This document shows positions 43,752-52,184 of a stretch of 57,893 bases of DNA, in pieces (within the stretch, counting starts at the first letter, position 1; every line of letters starts with the position of its first letter). Both the position numbers and the translations under genes were made by a program. The stretch covers positions 1-57,893 of the forward strand of contig JAFGBN010000055.1 in assembly GCA_016933195.1 (NCBI GenBank). The letters are read 5' to 3'. Under the pieces are notes generated by a model. That model ran no database searches, was not told the origin of the DNA, and saw only the letters and a program-made list of their open reading frames with translations. Origin of the DNA: Dehalococcoidia bacterium (lineage in GTDB: Bacteria; Chloroflexota; Dehalococcoidia; GIF9; AB-539-J10).

Positions 43752-44393
43752 TTGCCATCACCAAGGTCAAAAGTGGAGGTCGGGCCAAGAGCAGCCCGCC
43801 ATTATGACCTTTTTATGAACGTGGTATCGCTAGGATATTACCCTCGTTTAATTAGGAAAATTGTTGATAAAATGGATATTCAGCCGGGACAATCGATTCT
43901 AGACCTCGGTTCGGGGACAGGCAGGAACGACATCTTTATAGCCCAAAAGATAGGCCTTGAGGGCAGCATCTTGGGGCTTGACATCAGTAAGGAAATGCTG
44001 AACTTAGCTCGGAAACGCTGCCGGCCTTACCCCAATGTCGAGTTTAAGGAACAGCGAATTGAAATGCCTTTGACATACCATGAAGAATTTGATAGTATCT
44101 TCACTTCATTTGTCTTGCACGGCTTTGAAGATACTCAAAAAATCGGGATTATCACCAATGCTTACCGAGCCCTAAAGCCAGGTGGGATTTTTTATATTCT
44201 AGACTATAATGAATTCGACTTGGAAATGCTATGGTTTCCCCTTCGCTGGGCATTTATCCATGGAGAGTGCCAGCTTGCTTTAGAATTTCTCAAGCTCGAC
44301 CTAAAGGAAATGCTCTTGAGCCAAGGATTTACTAGCTTTGAGCAGGAGTTTTTCCTAAGAGAGCACCTGCGATTGCTTAAGGCAGCAAAGTGA
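43752..44393 (+). CDS. Class I SAM-dependent methyltransferase (UbiE-like)
   Basis: Motif I is ILDLGSGTGRNDIFIAQ, followed by ILGLDISKEMLNLARKR and ALKPGGIFYILDYNEF. The fold is that of UbiE/COQ5-type enzymes, but the substrate cannot be told. The TTG start lies nine bases after the flavoprotein stop, so the genes are coexpressed. The length of 213 residues is complete for the fold. Confidence 0.85.
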   Translation: MPSPRSKVEVGPRAARHYDLFMNVVSLGYYPRLIRKIVDKMDIQPGQSILDLGSGTGRNDIFIAQKIGLEGSILGLDISKEMLNLARKRCRPYPNVEFKEQRIEMPLTYHEEFDSIFTSFVLHGFEDTQKIGIITNAYRALKPGGIFYILDYNEFDLEMLWFPLRWAFIHGECQLALEFLKLDLKEMLLSQGFTSFEQEFFLREHLRLLKAAK

Positions 44394-44422
44394 CAATGCT
44401 AGCTGCAAGCGAAGAATTTTGA

Positions 44423-44668
44423 ATGAAACAAGGAATAGAAAGCGTGTTATCCAGAATAAGGCCAAGCCTGAGAGGAGCCGATGTCTCTGAACCAGGCATC
44501 GGCCAGGGAATAGCAATGGTACAATATTATAGGCCGTTATCAAATCCCTCTGCTTGCCATGCAGGCAGGACACAAATAACTAAGGAAATAGTGATTGAAT
44601 TACTTTGAGGATCAATTCAAGCAAGCCGTACCAGAGTTTAGGAAGGTTGCTCTCCTCAGCCAAAAATA
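44423..44668 (+). pseudogene. Possible decayed NifU C-terminal-domain gene
   Basis: The frame from ATG 44423 reads MKQGIESVLSRIRPSLRGADV, matching the start of the NifU C-terminal (Nfu) domain (typically VxxxLxxIRPxLxxDGGDV). The following part is degraded, with SACHAG where GACxxC would be expected. After a frameshift near 44600 the text YFEDQFKQAVPEFRKVA resembles the closing IExxLKExVPEVxxV. If correct, the scaffold cysteines are lost and the gene is dead. The match is short, so confidence is low. Confidence 0.35.
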
Positions 44669-44690
44669 AAGGCTGGCTTATAAGAGACAG

Positions 44691-45488
44691 ATGAAGATTT
44701 CGGTTTGTGGAAAAGGTGGCAGTGGCAAAAGCACCATAGTTACCTTGCTGGCAAATGAAGCTCGGGACAGAGGATTCCAAACGCTGGTCGTTGATTCGGA
44801 TGAGTCAAACTCGGGGCTTTATCACATGTTTGGATTCGACAGGGCACCTGTTCCACTTATGGAACTCGTTGGCGGAAAGAAAAGTTTAAAACAAAAGATG
44901 AACCAACCGCAAGTTCTAACCCAAGCTGAGATTTGGTTAAGAGATATCCCCCCTGAGTATATGCTTGAGAAGGATGGAATCCGAATGGTTGCCATAGGTA
45001 AGATACTTCAGTCTCTGGAGGGATGCGCCTGCCCTATGGGCGTCTTGAGCCGAGAATTCCTTAAAAAGCTTCACCTAAAGGATAAGGAAATCACAATTGT
45101 GGATATGGAAGCAGGTGTGGAGCATTTCGGCAGAGGCGTGGAGACCAGCATAGATGGTGTGCTGGTCGTGGTTGAGCCCTCCCTGGAATCTATAACACTT
45201 GCCGAAAGGATCGATAGACTGGCTGCAGGTAGCGGAGTAGGCAATACCTGGGCTGTGCTCAATAAGGTAAACTCGGCTGGAATGGCCTCGAAGTTAAGAC
45301 AAGAGCTAAGCAGAAGAGGGGTTAGAGTCATTGGAGCCATCCACAACCAACCGGAGATTTTCGAGGCTTGTTTCGAGGGTCGTCCGCTGCATGGAGGCAA
45401 AGCAGGGCAGGAGATTAAAGAAGTCCTAGATTCCTTGCTCTCAGAGGCAAAATCAAGAGGTGAAGGGAACCGACCTAAGACAATCTAA
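44691..45488 (+). CDS. cooC: CooC-like nickel-insertion ATPase
   Basis: CooC is the MinD-type ATPase needed to load nickel into carbon monoxide dehydrogenase. The deviant Walker A GKGGSGKST occupies residues 7-15, VVDSDESN follows, and the metal-binding CxC pair is at Cys112 and Cys114 in GCACPMG, the same numbers as in characterised CooC1. VDMEAGVEHFGRG is the Walker B region. No CODH gene is in the window, but its presence implies CODH/acetyl-CoA synthase elsewhere. A related role for another nickel enzyme is possible. Confidence 0.88.
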   Translation: MKISVCGKGGSGKSTIVTLLANEARDRGFQTLVVDSDESNSGLYHMFGFDRAPVPLMELVGGKKSLKQKMNQPQVLTQAEIWLRDIPPEYMLEKDGIRMVAIGKILQSLEGCACPMGVLSREFLKKLHLKDKEITIVDMEAGVEHFGRGVETSIDGVLVVVEPSLESITLAERIDRLAAGSGVGNTWAVLNKVNSAGMASKLRQELSRRGVRVIGAIHNQPEIFEACFEGRPLHGGKAGQEIKEVLDSLLSEAKSRGEGNRPKTI

Positions 45489-45561
45489 ATCGAAGGGAGA
45501 TATTGAGAATATGTTTGAACCATCAAGCATACAGGTCACTTAAAACAATGAGAAGGTATCG

Positions 45562-45810
45562 ATGCCTGCGACTAGTCAGCCAAGGATAATAATTTTTACA
45601 GGAGCTACATGCCCTTGGTGTAACCGTGTTAAGCAGTATCTAAAGGAGAAGAGGTTCAGATTCAGGGAGGTAGATGTAGAAAGAAACCCTGAAGGAGCCA
45701 GAGAGATGAAGCGTCGGAATATAATGGGTGTGCCTGTCGTTTTAATTAATAACCGACCTATTGTCGGGTTTGATAAGGCAAAAATCGATAAAGCACTAGA
45801 CATCAAATAA
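45562..45810 (+). CDS. Glutaredoxin-like protein (NrdH/Grx type)
   Basis: The 82-residue thioredoxin-fold protein has the redox motif CPWC at residues 17-20, then VDVERNPEGAREM, and the cis-Pro region GVPVVLINNRPIVGFD. The absence of clear glutathione-binding features and the nearby trxB suggest reduction by thioredoxin reductase, as in NrdH-type redoxins. GAGAAGG before ATG fits. It is followed 18 bases later by groES. Confidence 0.9.
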   Translation: MPATSQPRIIIFTGATCPWCNRVKQYLKEKRFRFREVDVERNPEGAREMKRRNIMGVPVVLINNRPIVGFDKAKIDKALDIK

Positions 45811-45828
45811 GAAAGGAGTCTTTTTAAG

Positions 45829-46101
45829 ATGCAGATCAAACCATTTGAGGACCGGGTCTTAGTTGAACCGGAAGAAGTCGAGGAAACCAAAAGTAAAGGA
45901 GGCATAATCCTTCCTGATACTGCCAAGGAGAAACCAAGAAGAGGCAAGGTTGTGGAAGTTGGAACGGATGAGGAACTTGCTGAGAAAATTAAAGTAGGGG
46001 ATACAGTAGTTTATGCCAAGTTTACTGGCGATGAGATTGAACTCGAAGATAAAAAGTATTTAATCATCTCAAAAAGCGACATCCTCGCCGTGATTAAGTA
46101 G
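45829..46101 (+). CDS. groES: GroES co-chaperonin, without adjacent groEL
   Basis: GroES caps the GroEL chamber. The 90-residue sequence has [13 protein letters not shown], the mobile loop [18 protein letters not shown] with the GroEL-binding GIIL, and the roof-region acidic residues. Normally groEL follows immediately, but here a ferredoxin gene does. The groEL gene must be elsewhere, or this is an extra, specialised co-chaperonin for cofactor proteins. AAAGGAG lies upstream of ATG. Confidence 0.93.
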   Translation: MQIKPFEDRVLVEPEEVEETKSKGGIILPDTAKEKPRRGKVVEVGTDEELAEKIKVGDTVVYAKFTGDEIELEDKKYLIISKSDILAVIK

Positions 46102-46129
46102 CGATAAATAGATTCAAGGAGGTTCATAG

Positions 46130-46396
46130 ATGGCTTACAAAATTACCGAGGAGTGCATCAGTTGCGGTGCCTGTGAAGCGGAGTGCAAAAATGAAGCAAT
46201 CTCAGAGGGGGAAGAAATTTATGTAATCGACCCCGACAAGTGCACAGAGTGCGTAGGTAATTTCGAATCACCTAAGTGTGTTGAGGTGTGCCCGGTGGAC
46301 GCCGCTGTGCCCGATCCAGAGCATGTGGAAAGCCAGGAGGAACTGCTCGCTAAATGGCACAGGTTACACCCAGGCGAAACCCCGACATCTACCTAA
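46130..46396 (+). CDS. Bacterial 2[4Fe-4S] ferredoxin
   Basis: Two cluster motifs are present: [11 protein letters not shown] (residues 9-19) with its remote Cys in the second half, and [18 protein letters not shown] with the longer insertion typical of YfhL/Allochromatium-type ferredoxins. The C-terminal tail of about 25 residues is a helix seen in that group. An AGGAGG sits eight bases before ATG. It lies between groES and trxB in a tight operon-like run and may pass electrons to a reductase. Confidence 0.93.
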   Translation: MAYKITEECISCGACEAECKNEAISEGEEIYVIDPDKCTECVGNFESPKCVEVCPVDAAVPDPEHVESQEELLAKWHRLHPGETPTST

Positions 46397-46417
46397 GCTA
46401 TGGAACAGAGGTGAACA

Positions 46418-47335
46418 ATGGCAAAATATGAAGTAATCATTATCGGAGGTGGTCCTGCCGGACTTACTACCGGGCTCTATGCCTCACGGGCGGGTCTCAA
46501 GAGCTTGTTGGTCGAGCGCGGGATATTTGGAGGCCAGATAGTGAATGCCTCGCTGGTGGAGAATTATCCCGGATTCCCCGAGGGTATCTCTGGCTCACAG
46601 ATGGGTTCACTCATGCACCAGCAGGCAATCAGATACGGCCTAGAGGTTATAACCGCTGAAGTTACAGGCATTACCCAAGGGCAGCCTTATGCTATCTCTA
46701 CCACTGAGGGCAGCTTCGAAGCTGCAGCTATAATCATTGCTGCTGGCTCGGAGTATCGTAAGCTGGGAGTCACCGGTGAGGAAAGGCTATCAGGTCACGG
46801 CATCTCCTATTGCGCTACCTGTGATGGATTTCTCTTCCGCGACCGAGAAGTAGCAGTAGTTGGGGGAGGCGATACTGCCATCACCGATGCTTTGGAGCTA
46901 AGTCAGCATGTCACGAAGGTGCACATAATACATCGACGAGACCAGCTTCGGGCAGGACAAGTCCTCCAACAACGAGCATTTGCACATCCCAAGCTGGAGT
47001 TCATTTGGGACACAGTGGTAGAAGAAGCCCTGGGAGACAAAGTGCTGGAGGAGCTTAAACTGCGTAACGTTAAAACGGGGCAGCAGTCTAACCTGAAAGT
47101 GGGTGGTGTCTTTGTCGCCATAGGACTCATGCCCAATAGCCAGATCTTCTTCAATATCTTGGACCTTGACGATGTCGGCTACATCACCACTGACGAAATG
47201 ATGGCTACCTCGGCACCTGGTATCTTCGCTGCTGGTGACATACGAAGAAACTCGGCACGACAAGTTGCCACTGCAATTGGGGATGGTGCCACTGCTGCTA
47301 TGTCCGCTTTCAGGTATCTTCAAGGGATAAGCTAA
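46418..47335 (+). CDS. trxB: Thioredoxin reductase
   Basis: TrxB transfers electrons from NADPH to thioredoxin. It has FAD motif IIIGGGPAGLTTGLYASRAG, the redox disulfide CATC at Cys132 and Cys135, the NAD(P)H motif VVGGGDTAITDA with HRRDQLRA, and the closing GIFAAGDIR. At 305 residues it is complete. GAGGTGA before ATG supports the start. Likely partners in this window are the thioredoxin at 52.2 kb, the glutaredoxin at 45.6 kb and, through CcdA, the membrane-anchored thioredoxins. Confidence 0.96.
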   Translation: MAKYEVIIIGGGPAGLTTGLYASRAGLKSLLVERGIFGGQIVNASLVENYPGFPEGISGSQMGSLMHQQAIRYGLEVITAEVTGITQGQPYAISTTEGSFEAAAIIIAAGSEYRKLGVTGEERLSGHGISYCATCDGFLFRDREVAVVGGGDTAITDALELSQHVTKVHIIHRRDQLRAGQVLQQRAFAHPKLEFIWDTVVEEALGDKVLEELKLRNVKTGQQSNLKVGGVFVAIGLMPNSQIFFNILDLDDVGYITTDEMMATSAPGIFAAGDIRRNSARQVATAIGDGATAAMSAFRYLQGIS

Positions 47336-47365
47336 AATCTTTAAGACCATTATCAACAGTAGGTT

Positions 47366-48046
47366 ATGGAAAATATATCGCTTGTAGTTGCTTTCGGTGC
47401 TGGGCTATTATCTTTTCTATCACCATGTGCGCTGCCTTTAGTGCCGATATACATTGCCAGCTTGGCCGGGCCTAATACATTTGTGCCCGGAGCTGATAAA
47501 AGGCGTATCTCCGTATTCTTTCATTCCCTCAGCTTCGTGGCAGGCTTTACCATGGTTTTTGTTATCATGGGGGTTGGGGCTGGATTGGCTGGATTTGCCC
47601 TCAGTTCTCACTTATCAGTAATTCGTGAAATATCCGGGTGGTTGCTGATATGCTTCGGCTCGTTTATGCTGGCTAGCCTAAAAATCCCGTGGTTAAATTA
47701 CGAAAAACGCTTCTCCCAGTCCCGGCGTACTACTACTAGTTACCTACGCTCTTTCTTGATAGGAGCCATATTTTCTTTAGCCTGGACGCCATGTGTTGGG
47801 CCTATATTGGGAGGTATTCTGGCTCTTGCTTGGAGTTCTGAAAAAGCGTGGCATGGCGCTTACCTGCTAGCTATTTATTCTCTGGGATTGGGAATCCCGT
47901 TCTTGGTAATAGGAGCCGCCTTTGATTCTGTCGCTCCCTTGCTAAAACGCATTCAGCGCTATTCTACTGCAATCTATATTTTGGGTGGAACATTACTTAT
48001 AGTTGTTGGCATACTCATTCTGACCAATAAGTTGGTTTGGTTTTAA
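47366..48046 (+). CDS. ccdA: CcdA-type thiol:disulfide transmembrane transporter
   Basis: CcdA passes reducing equivalents from cytosolic thioredoxin across the membrane. The 226-residue protein has six hydrophobic segments and the two reactive cysteines in LLSFLSPCALPLVP (helix 1) and LAWTPCVGPILGG (helix 4). It lies directly after trxB and before a thioredoxin-like lipoprotein, a logical electron path to the outside. This is the intact copy; a collapsed copy follows at 49.2 kb. Confidence 0.95.
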   Translation: MENISLVVAFGAGLLSFLSPCALPLVPIYIASLAGPNTFVPGADKRRISVFFHSLSFVAGFTMVFVIMGVGAGLAGFALSSHLSVIREISGWLLICFGSFMLASLKIPWLNYEKRFSQSRRTTTSYLRSFLIGAIFSLAWTPCVGPILGGILALAWSSEKAWHGAYLLAIYSLGLGIPFLVIGAAFDSVAPLLKRIQRYSTAIYILGGTLLIVVGILILTNKLVWF

Positions 48047-48067
48047 CCTTAACCTGGAGGTAACATT

Positions 48068-48091
48068 ATGTTTGAGGTTAATTATGAATAA
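48068..48091 (+). other. Seven-codon leader ORF overlapping the lipoprotein start
   Basis: GGAGGT is correctly spaced from ATG 48068, which opens MFEVNYE and then stops at TAA 48089-48091, overlapping the lipoprotein ATG at 48084. Ribosomes may terminate here and restart. The second copy of the unit (49.48 kb) has lost this ATG. Confidence 0.35.
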
Positions 48092-49127
48092 ACTGCTAAA
48101 AGCCATGTTGGTAATAACATTTGCCTTGGTTCTGGCCTTGGGATTTACGATAGCTGGCTGCTCCTCAAGTTCTACTCCAAGCGATATAGAAGGACTGCCA
48201 AGCTACCGATTGCAGATTAATTTACTTGGCGAGAAGAATGAATTCTTTGTTGATAACCAGGGGAGGCTGAAGTCAAGAGTAGAAGTATCATCTACTGACA
48301 GCAAAATTGGTCTGTCCCTGGATAAGGGGACTACTATTCTGGACAAGGATACGCAGCCTCTCCCTGCCATCCATGTAGCAATAGATCCCGACTCACCACC
48401 CCCTTCAGAAAACGCTTACATCATTAGCTCAGTCTACAATCTAGAACCCCAAGGCGCTACGTTCGATCCGCAGCTCTCGCTCACCTTGAGCTATGAGCCT
48501 GAGGAGCTACCCGAAGGGCTAAGCGAAAATGACCTTTACATCGCCTATCATGATGGTGCCGAGTGGCATAAGCTTCCATATAAAAGAGTTGACACCAAAG
48601 TCCATTCAATAACTACTCAGCTATATAGTTTGGAATTCACCAGTTTTGCTATCCTAGGCTCAAAAGAGCCAATTCCATCCAGTCCTCCTATTCCTACTGA
48701 AGGTACAAAGGTAGGTAACCTGGCGCCTGACTTTCAGCTTCATGATCTTGAAGGAAAATCAGTTTCCCTCAGTGACCTCCGAGGTAAACCAGTAATGCTC
48801 AACTTCTGGGCAACTACGTGTTACCCTTGTGTCATTGAAATGCCCTATTTCCAAGAGGTGCACGAAGAATGGTCTGCAAAGGGGCTGGTGCTGCTGGCTG
48901 TTAACATAAATGGAACCTCTTCGCAAGTAACACAGTTCTCAGACAGTCTTAACCTTTGCTTTCCAATGCTACTTGGTGCCAAAACGGACGTACCCGGGAA
49001 CTATAATCTCCAATACATTCCCACTACCTTCTTCATCGATAAAGATGGCATCATTCAATTTATGCAAGTCGGTCCTTTCACAAGCAAAGAAACAATAGAA
49101 GATGAACTTAATAAAATTATGCTGTAG
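48084..49127 (+). CDS. TlpA/ResA-like thioredoxin lipoprotein, copy 1
   Basis: The N-terminal signal peptide ends in the lipobox TIAGC, so the mature protein is lipid-anchored outside the membrane. Residues about 30-205 form an unrecognised beta-rich domain (SLTLSYEPEELPEG, HKLPYKRVDTK). A TlpA/ResA-type thioredoxin domain follows, with GNLAPDFQLHDLEGK, NFWATTCYPC (active-site CYPC near residue 247) and PTTFFIDKDGII. It presumably receives electrons from the adjacent CcdA. ATG 48084 is chosen because it begins the signal peptide (MNKLLKAMLVI), shared with copy 2. Confidence 0.88.
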   Translation: MNKLLKAMLVITFALVLALGFTIAGCSSSSTPSDIEGLPSYRLQINLLGEKNEFFVDNQGRLKSRVEVSSTDSKIGLSLDKGTTILDKDTQPLPAIHVAIDPDSPPPSENAYIISSVYNLEPQGATFDPQLSLTLSYEPEELPEGLSENDLYIAYHDGAEWHKLPYKRVDTKVHSITTQLYSLEFTSFAILGSKEPIPSSPPIPTEGTKVGNLAPDFQLHDLEGKSVSLSDLRGKPVMLNFWATTCYPCVIEMPYFQEVHEEWSAKGLVLLAVNINGTSSQVTQFSDSLNLCFPMLLGAKTDVPGNYNLQYIPTTFFIDKDGIIQFMQVGPFTSKETIEDELNKIML

Positions 49128-49207
49128 CCAATTCAGTCCCAGTGACCTACCTTCAGCTATCTTCAAAAGCGAAGCTAGCATATTTAAGACTGTTATCCAA
49201 GATAGTC

Positions 49208-49459
49208 ATGGCAAATATATCGCTCGTAGTTGCTCTCGGTGCTCGAAGTTCTGAAACAGCGTGGCATAGCGCTTCCCTGCTAGCTAATTATTCTCTGGAA
49301 TTGGGAACACCGTTTTGGGTAATAAGAGCAGCTTTCGATTCTGCTGCTCCATTGCTAAAACGCATCCGTCGTCACTTCACTGCAATCTACACTGTTAGCG
49401 GAGTATTTCTTATAACTATTGGCATGCTCATCCTGACCAATAAGCTGGTTTGGTCTTAA
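49208..49459 (+). pseudogene. Collapsed second copy of ccdA
   Basis: The frame from ATG 49208 reads MANISLVVALGA, matching the first 12 residues of CcdA, and jumps directly to RSSETAWHSASLLANYSLEL, matching CcdA residues about 150 onward to the end (LTNKLVW). Roughly 137 codons, including both reactive cysteines, are missing while the frame is kept. The upstream DNA also resembles the region before the intact copy. The product would have no redox activity. Confidence 0.85.
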
Positions 49460-49496
49460 CCCCAACTTAGAGGTAAAATTACATTTGAGGCCCATT

Positions 49497-50546
49497 ATGA
49501 ATAAACTGCTAAAAGCCATGTTGGTAATAACACTTGCCTCGGTTGTAGGTTTGGGATTTGCAACAGCTGGCTGCTCCTCAAGTTTTACTCCCACCCCCGG
49601 AGGGAATTCGCCCACCCATCAGTTGGAGATTGATTTACTTGGCGAGAAGAATGAATTCCCGGTTGACAGCCAGGGAAGACTAGAGTCACAGGTAGAAGTA
49701 TCACCTGCTGACGGCAAAATCAGTCTGTCCCTGGATAAGGGAACTATTATCCTGGACAAGGATACGCAGCCTCTCACTGCCATCCATGTTTCCATAGAAC
49801 CCAACTCACCCCTCTTCTCAGAAGACGCTCATATCATTAGCTCAGTCTATAATCTAGAACCCCAAGGGGCTACGTTCTCTCCGCAGCTCTCGCTCACACT
49901 GAGCTATGAACCCGAGAAACTACCCGAGGGGCTAAGGGAAAAGGAGCTTTATCTCGCCTGCTATGATGGTACTAAGTGGTACACGCTATCCCATAAAGAA
50001 GCCGACACCGAACTCCATTCAATAACTATAACTACTCGGCTCTATAATTTCAATTTCACCACTTTCGCTATTCTGGGACCAATGGAGCTTACCCAATCCA
50101 CTCCGTCCACTCCTACCCAAGGCACTGAAGTGGGCAATCTGGCGCCTGATTTTCAACTTCTTAACCTCAAGGAAGAACCAGTTTCCCTCAGTGACTTTCA
50201 AAATAAACCAGTAATGCTCAATTTCTGGAAAGCCAAGTGCCCCCCTTGCATCTCTGAAGCGCCCTATATACAACAGGTGTACGAAGAATGGTCAGCCAGG
50301 GGATTAGTGCTGTTGACTATTAATGTAGGTGGAATCTCTTCTCAAGTAAGGGAGTTCGTACAGAGCAATAACCTTTCCTTCCCGGTGCTACTCGATACCG
50401 ATAGGACTGTATACCAAGAATATGATGTCCAAGGCACTCCTACTACTTTCTTCATCGATAGAGACGGCACCATTCGATTCATAAAAGTCGGTACTTTCCC
50501 AAGCAAAGAAACAATAGAAGATGACCTTAATAAAATTATGCCGTAG
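49497..50546 (+). CDS. TlpA/ResA-like thioredoxin lipoprotein, copy 2
   Basis: This is a tandem paralogue of the lipoprotein at 48.1 kb, with the same signal peptide (MNKLLKAMLVIT) and lipobox TAGC, the same middle domain and a C-terminal thioredoxin domain. The active site here is CPPC in NFWKAKCPPC instead of CYPC, so its redox potential may differ. The C-terminal end (SKETIEDDLNKIMP) is almost identical to copy 1. Because its own ccdA is collapsed, it would depend on the first CcdA. Confidence 0.88.
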   Translation: MNKLLKAMLVITLASVVGLGFATAGCSSSFTPTPGGNSPTHQLEIDLLGEKNEFPVDSQGRLESQVEVSPADGKISLSLDKGTIILDKDTQPLTAIHVSIEPNSPLFSEDAHIISSVYNLEPQGATFSPQLSLTLSYEPEKLPEGLREKELYLACYDGTKWYTLSHKEADTELHSITITTRLYNFNFTTFAILGPMELTQSTPSTPTQGTEVGNLAPDFQLLNLKEEPVSLSDFQNKPVMLNFWKAKCPPCISEAPYIQQVYEEWSARGLVLLTINVGGISSQVREFVQSNNLSFPVLLDTDRTVYQEYDVQGTPTTFFIDRDGTIRFIKVGTFPSKETIEDDLNKIMP

Positions 50547-50632
50547 CCAATTCAGTCCCAGTTACTCCCCTCCAAGTATCTTCAGGAGCGAAGGTAACAA
50601 TATGGTTCTGTATTTCACTTAGATATAACAAA

Positions 50633-51157
50633 ATGGGATTAAAACCGCAAGTCTTGGAGGTGCTAGAAAGATTAGGCATTAGCAGAGGCCAAATTGTGTT
50701 GGATTTTGGCTGTGGTTCTGGTACATACACCATCCCCACTGCCAGAATAGTTGGGGAACGAGGTAGAGTATATGCCTTAGACAAAAACAAGAGGGTTCTG
50801 GATGAGCTGATGCAAAAAGCAGAGCTAGCAGGCTTGAGAAATATAAAAAGAATGGACACGTCAGGAGAGCCAAGAATCGGTTTACCCAATGAGTCTGTTG
50901 ACGTAGTCCTGCTCCTCGATATCTTTCACCCTTACTATTTCCCGCAAGCATATGATAGGAGAAGGTTACTAAACGAAGTTTACAGAGTCATGAAACCCTC
51001 TGCCTTTATTTCAGTTTGGCCAAAACACATGGAATCGGAGGCTAAAGATGAAATAGAAAATGCAGACTTTTATCTGGAAAAGGAGCATACCGGGATGCTT
51101 ATTCATGATGGTAAGAACCGCGAAAAGGGGCAAATACTGAACTTCAGAAAAAGGTGA
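50633..51157 (+). CDS. Class I SAM-dependent methyltransferase
   Basis: Motif I reads IVLDFGCGSGTYTIPTARIVG and is followed by VYALDKNKRVLDEL, then VDVVLLLDIFHPYY and VYRVMKPSAFISVWPKH. It belongs to the broad UbiE/arsenite-methyltransferase-like group found often in Dehalococcoidia; the substrate is unknown. The 174 residues lack a long N-terminal cap. There is no Shine-Dalgarno at ATG 50633. Confidence 0.78.
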   Translation: MGLKPQVLEVLERLGISRGQIVLDFGCGSGTYTIPTARIVGERGRVYALDKNKRVLDELMQKAELAGLRNIKRMDTSGEPRIGLPNESVDVVLLLDIFHPYYFPQAYDRRRLLNEVYRVMKPSAFISVWPKHMESEAKDEIENADFYLEKEHTGMLIHDGKNREKGQILNFRKR

Positions 51158-51176
51158 TGAAATAGAAAGGAAATAG

Positions 51177-51625
51177 ATGCAGAGTAAAGAGAAAACCAAT
51201 CTGGTTTTTGTGAGATTATTCCCCAACGAAGATATTCACTGAGAATCAAAAAGAGTGTGTAAGAAACACTAAGTTGAAACAGCTGTAATCTTATCCGGCT
51301 TGTGTCAGTTAAAACAATTCCAGATGGGCTATTACAAAGAAAAGGAGAATTACACACCGCAAGAATTCAGGAACCCCACGAGCTGCTTTCCCTGACCGGT
51401 AACATCTTTAACCAAGAAGGAGAATATAATTTCCATTTGCATGCAGTCCCAGGGGATGAAGGGAAAAACGTTGTTGGAGGCCACTTGATGAGCGGCCAGG
51501 TTGAGGTAACAAACGAAATTGTTTTGCTCAAGACAGACCTGGAAATCAAAAGACTGTTAGAGGAGAGCAGCGGTCTCGAAGGGATGCTTGGGGACAATGG
51601 TAAGCATTTAGGATATAATAGTGAA
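51177..51625 (+). pseudogene. Broken PPC-domain (DUF296) gene
   Basis: The PPC domain (plant and prokaryote conserved, DUF296) is recognisable in pieces. ATG 51177 opens KTNLVFVRLFPNEDIH and stops; VETAVILSGLCQLKQFQMGYY continues in another frame; then PHELLSLTGNIFN and YNFHLHAVPGDEG...VVGGHLMSGQVEVTNEIVLLKT complete the domain in the frame of the ORF starting at 51302. At least one in-frame stop and two frameshifts separate the parts, so the gene is dead even though the last part is open. Confidence 0.7.
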
Positions 51626-51628
51626 TTC

Positions 51629-52128
51629 ATGATCGAAACTGTATGCTTTTACTTAGGGGATACTTTGATTGCTGAAGAGACTGTTATTCACGATAGTTCT
51701 GGCCAGGCTGTTACCGCCAAGATTGTCGATTATGTGCATTCGAGGTCTTAGAAGCCATCAAAAAAGGTGGCCACAAGATTGCTATGATAGCCAACGGTGA
51801 CAGCATTGGCGCAAGGAATATTATAGCCTCTTGTGGCTTAAAGGACTATTTGGACGCTACCATAATCTCTCAGGAAATTGGTATCGAGAAGCCAGCCAAA
51901 GAGATATTTGAGGCTGCATTAGAGAAACTCAATAGCAAGGCCGAAAATGCAATCATGGTTGGCAACAGGATTGACGCCGACGTTGTTGGGGCAAACAAAG
52001 TTGGTATGAAAAGCGTGTGGTTCAAGTGGAACGACCGCTACCAAGAGACAATAAACGATGGAAAGGAGAGACCAAACTTTGTAATAAAGAGCTTCCCCGA
52101 ATTGCTCGGTATTTTGGGCTTGAGCTAA
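51629..52128 (+). pseudogene. Broken HAD-family hydrolase gene
   Basis: ATG 51629 opens ETVCFYLGDTLIAEE, the first HAD motif, but with Tyr where the nucleophilic Asp should be. A one-base shift near 51735 is needed to join AFEVLEAIKKGGHKIAMIANGDS (motif II), GIEKPAKEIFEAAL (motif III Lys) and MVGNRIDADVVGANKVGMKS (motif IV). Both the lost nucleophile and the frameshift mark it as inactive. The second half (51784-52128) is an open frame and may be annotated as a separate hypothetical gene. Confidence 0.7.
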
Positions 52129-52184
52129 AATTTGGGACGCTCTAGTGGTTATCAAGCAACAATAATAAAGCTAAAGGAGACAGT

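Noticed and set aside
46898-47356. 152-codon ORF antisense to trxB
   Set aside because: A shadow frame of a clearly conserved gene.
51302-51751. A genuine PPC-HAD fusion protein
   Set aside because: Both parts match families that normally exist separately, both are damaged, and the join follows from loss of a stop between neighbouring genes.
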